From: Streptomyces lilacinus
GTDB lineage: Bacteria; Actinomycetota; Actinomycetes; Streptomycetales; Streptomycetaceae
Length of the DNA stretch: 7,194 nt
Direction: 5' to 3'
Assembly: GCA_000715685.1 (NCBI GenBank)
Contig: KL569393.1
Coordinates: forward strand, 40,848 to 48,041
Below the pieces are notes generated by a model. It did not search any database and was not told the origin of the DNA. It saw only the letters and a program-made list of their open reading frames with translations. Below are positions 5,485 through 7,194 of the stretch, piece after piece. Numbering within the stretch: the stretch's first letter is position 1; each line of letters begins with the position of its first letter. Both the position numbers and the translations under genes were made by a program.

Positions 5485-5541
5485 CGGCCGCGTCCCCTTT
5501 CCGGCGTCACTTTCGTCCCACCGGACCCGCCCGTCCTGCCC

Positions 5542-7161
5542 TCAGCCCCCGGTCGGCGTGCGCCGCACCGACCGGCCCGCCAGCGCCCCCGTCCGGCGCC
5601 CGTCTTCCATCACAAAGCGTCCGGCAATCAGGACATAAGGAATGCCGGTCGGAAGCGTCCGCGGGGCTTCGAAAGTGGCGCCCGCGGCGACCGTCTCCGG
5701 ATCGAAGAGCACCAGATCGGCGCGGAATCCCTCCCGCACGAGACCCCGGTCCGGCAGCCGCAGCCGGGCCGCGGGATGGGACGTGAGATGCGCCACGCAC
5801 TCCTCCAGGGAGAGGACGCCCAGCTCACGGGCGTACCGGCCCAGGTAGTGCGGAAAGGTGCCGTAGGCGCGCGGATGCGGCTTGGCGCCGTGCAGGATGC
5901 CGTCGCTGCCGCCCGTGTGCACCCGGTGCCGCATGATCGTGCGGACGTTCTCCTCGTCCCCGACGTGTTGGAGGATCGTCGGCCCGAGCCCGTCCTCGAT
6001 CAGCAGCCGCCGCGCCGTCTCCCACGGCTCCTCCCCGGCCTCGCGCGCCGAACGGGCCACGGTCCGGCCGACGTACCGCGCGTGGGTCGGATCCGCGACG
6101 CCGGAGATCTCGATCGCCTCCCAGTCGATCGGCACGCCGTGACAGCCGTCGGAGCCCGTCACCTCCAGGGCGTGGCGGACGCGGGCCGCGGTCGCGTCGT
6201 CGCGCAGCCGTGCCAGCACCGCCTCCGGCCCGCCCTCGCCGGCCCAGCCCGGCAGGACGGCCGCGAGGGTGGTGCAGCCGGGCGTGTACGGATACGTGTC
6301 CAGCGAGATGTCCGCGCCCTCCGCGAGCGCGGCGTCCAGGAGGTCGAGGAGAGCGGGGGCGCGGCCGGCGTTGACGTCGAAGTTCATGACGGCGTGGGCC
6401 AGGTGCAGGGCGCAGCCCGCCGCGCGGGCGACGGCGATCATCTCGGCGTACGCGCGCAGGGCACCCGCGCCGTACGAGCGGTGGTGGGGGCAGTAGTAGC
6501 CGCCGTAGCGGGCCACGACCCGGCACAGCTCGGTCAGCTCGGCGTCGTCGGCGTACATGCCGGGGGTGTAGGTGAGCCCGGAGGACAGGCCCACCGCGCC
6601 CTGCTCCAGGCCCTCCGCCACCAGGCGCTTCATGCGGCGCGTCTCGGCGTCCGTCGCCGGGCGGTCCGCCCAGCCGACGGCCAGCGTCCGGACGGTGCCC
6701 TGGGGGATGAGGTAGGCGGCGTTGACGGCGATGCCTTCGCCGGCGAAGCCGTGGTCCAGGCGGTCCAGATAGCCGCCGACCGTGCGCCAATCGAAATCGA
6801 CGTCCGCGCCGTCGCCGTTCCAACCGGTGATCTGGGTGCGGATGTCGGCGAGGGTGCGGTCGTCCACGGGCGCGTAGGACAGGCCGTCCTGGCCGATGAC
6901 CTCCAGGGTCACGCCCTGGGCGACCTTGGCCTCGTGCGCGGGGTCGCGGAGGAGGGCGAGGTCGCTGTGGGCGTGCATGTCGATGAAGCCGGGGGCCAGC
7001 GCCAGGCCGTTCGCGTCGAGGGTGCGGCGGGCAGCGGGGCGCCGGCCTTCGCCCTCGCGGCGGATCTCGGCTATTCGGCCGTTGGTCAGGGCTACGTCGG
7101 CGCGGTAGGAGGGGGTGGCGGTGCCGTCGATGACGCGGGTGTCGCGGATGACGAGGTCCAT
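5542..7161 (-). CDS. N-acyl-D-amino-acid deacylase-like amidohydrolase (D-aminoacylase family)
   Basis: The product is 539 residues with no signal peptide, so it is probably cytosolic. Known members hydrolyse N-acyl-D-amino acids to a carboxylate and a free D-amino acid. Motifs: the N-terminal amidohydrolase beta-sandwich (LVIRDTRVIDGTATPSYRADVALTNG), the metal pair His63/His65 in GFIDMHAHSD, EVIGQDGLSYAP at 88-98, His226 in CPHHRSYG, His256 in LHLAHAVM, DTYPYTPGCTTLAAVLPGW at about 288-306, Asp420 in HTGGSDGILHGAKPHPRAYGTFPHYLGRYARE, and the C-terminal FRADLVLFDPETV. Asp92 replaces the bridging Cys of classical D-aminoacylase (Cys96 of the Alcaligenes enzyme, as recalled), so metal chemistry or substrate may differ. 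Related dihydroorotase-like or N-acyl-D-Glu deacylases are alternatives. The ATG at 7161 has only a weak G-rich SD; the 33 nt upstream hold no stop, so the preceding gene may end outside the window. It reads towards alaA on the same strand. Confidence 0.85.
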   Translation of the reverse strand: MDLVIRDTRVIDGTATPSYRADVALTNGRIAEIRREGEGRRPAARRTLDANGLALAPGFIDMHAHSDLALLRDPAHEAKVAQGVTLEVIGQDGLSYAPVDDRTLADIRTQITGWNGDGADVDFDWRTVGGYLDRLDHGFAGEGIAVNAAYLIPQGTVRTLAVGWADRPATDAETRRMKRLVAEGLEQGAVGLSSGLTYTPGMYADDAELTELCRVVARYGGYYCPHHRSYGAGALRAYAEMIAVARAAGCALHLAHAVMNFDVNAGRAPALLDLLDAALAEGADISLDTYPYTPGCTTLAAVLPGWAGEGGPEAVLARLRDDATAARVRHALEVTGSDGCHGVPIDWEAIEISGVADPTHARYVGRTVARSAREAGEEPWETARRLLIEDGLGPTILQHVGDEENVRTIMRHRVHTGGSDGILHGAKPHPRAYGTFPHYLGRYARELGVLSLEECVAHLTSHPAARLRLPDRGLVREGFRADLVLFDPETVAAGATFEAPRTLPTGIPYVLIAGRFVMEDGRRTGALAGRSVRRTPTGG

Positions 7162-7194
7162 GCGGGGTCTTTTCCCCCACCCCGCCCCTTCCCG

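Noticed and set aside
5825..7180. 451-residue Arg/Pro-rich minus-strand open frame
   Set aside because: It is a +1-frame shadow of the amidohydrolase gene with low-complexity RRPRRH-type composition.
7162..7194. Possible promoter or upstream gene end at the right edge
   Set aside because: The 33 bases are only G/C-rich, with no clear -10 box, strong SD or stop codon, so nothing can be supported.

Overview
The window is high-GC actinobacterial DNA, most likely from a Streptomyces. Hand-counted 60-base lines in the conserved genes reach about 72-75% G+C, and the ALF-repeat toxin, the AlaA-type aminotransferase and the D-aminoacylase all have the sequence style of that genus. The left edge is not genomic. 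Bases 1-18 match the 454 'B' amplification adapter lacking its first G, and bases 19-37 are a perfect Tn5/Nextera mosaic end. The biological sequence therefore starts at about base 38, and the first gene is cut off at its 5' end.

Left part (38-3306, + strand): the C-terminal ~925 residues of a very large Ala-rich polymorphic toxin. The order is coiled coil, four ALF-type repeats, second coiled coil, Cys-pair linker, autoprocessing Hint domain, then a C-terminal guanyl-specific RNase domain of the barnase/RNase Sa class. It is followed at once by a small barstar-like immunity gene whose Shine-Dalgarno spans the toxin stop codon, and then by a strong 14-bp-stem hairpin terminator. This is a complete effector/immunity end module. 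The DNA of the toxin tip and immunity gene is lower in G+C than the rest.

Middle (3307-3794): a short stretch with no recognised gene, then a 5'-truncated remnant of a 2H phosphoesterase ('2'-5' RNA ligase') gene that keeps only the second His motif.

Right part (3795-7161, all - strand, converging on the left part): an N-acyl-D-amino-acid deacylase-like amidohydrolase, then an AlaA-type alanine aminotransferase, then a small His-rich protein of unknown function. The aminotransferase has a -10 box placed for a leaderless transcript with a perfect 14-bp palindrome directly abutting it. The small gene has a perfect TTAGAC-N3-GTCTAA inverted repeat just upstream of a TAGGAT -10 box, which looks like a TetR-type operator. 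The deacylase could release D-amino acids and AlaA interconverts pyruvate and alanine, so a link in amino-acid salvage is possible but not shown by the sequence.
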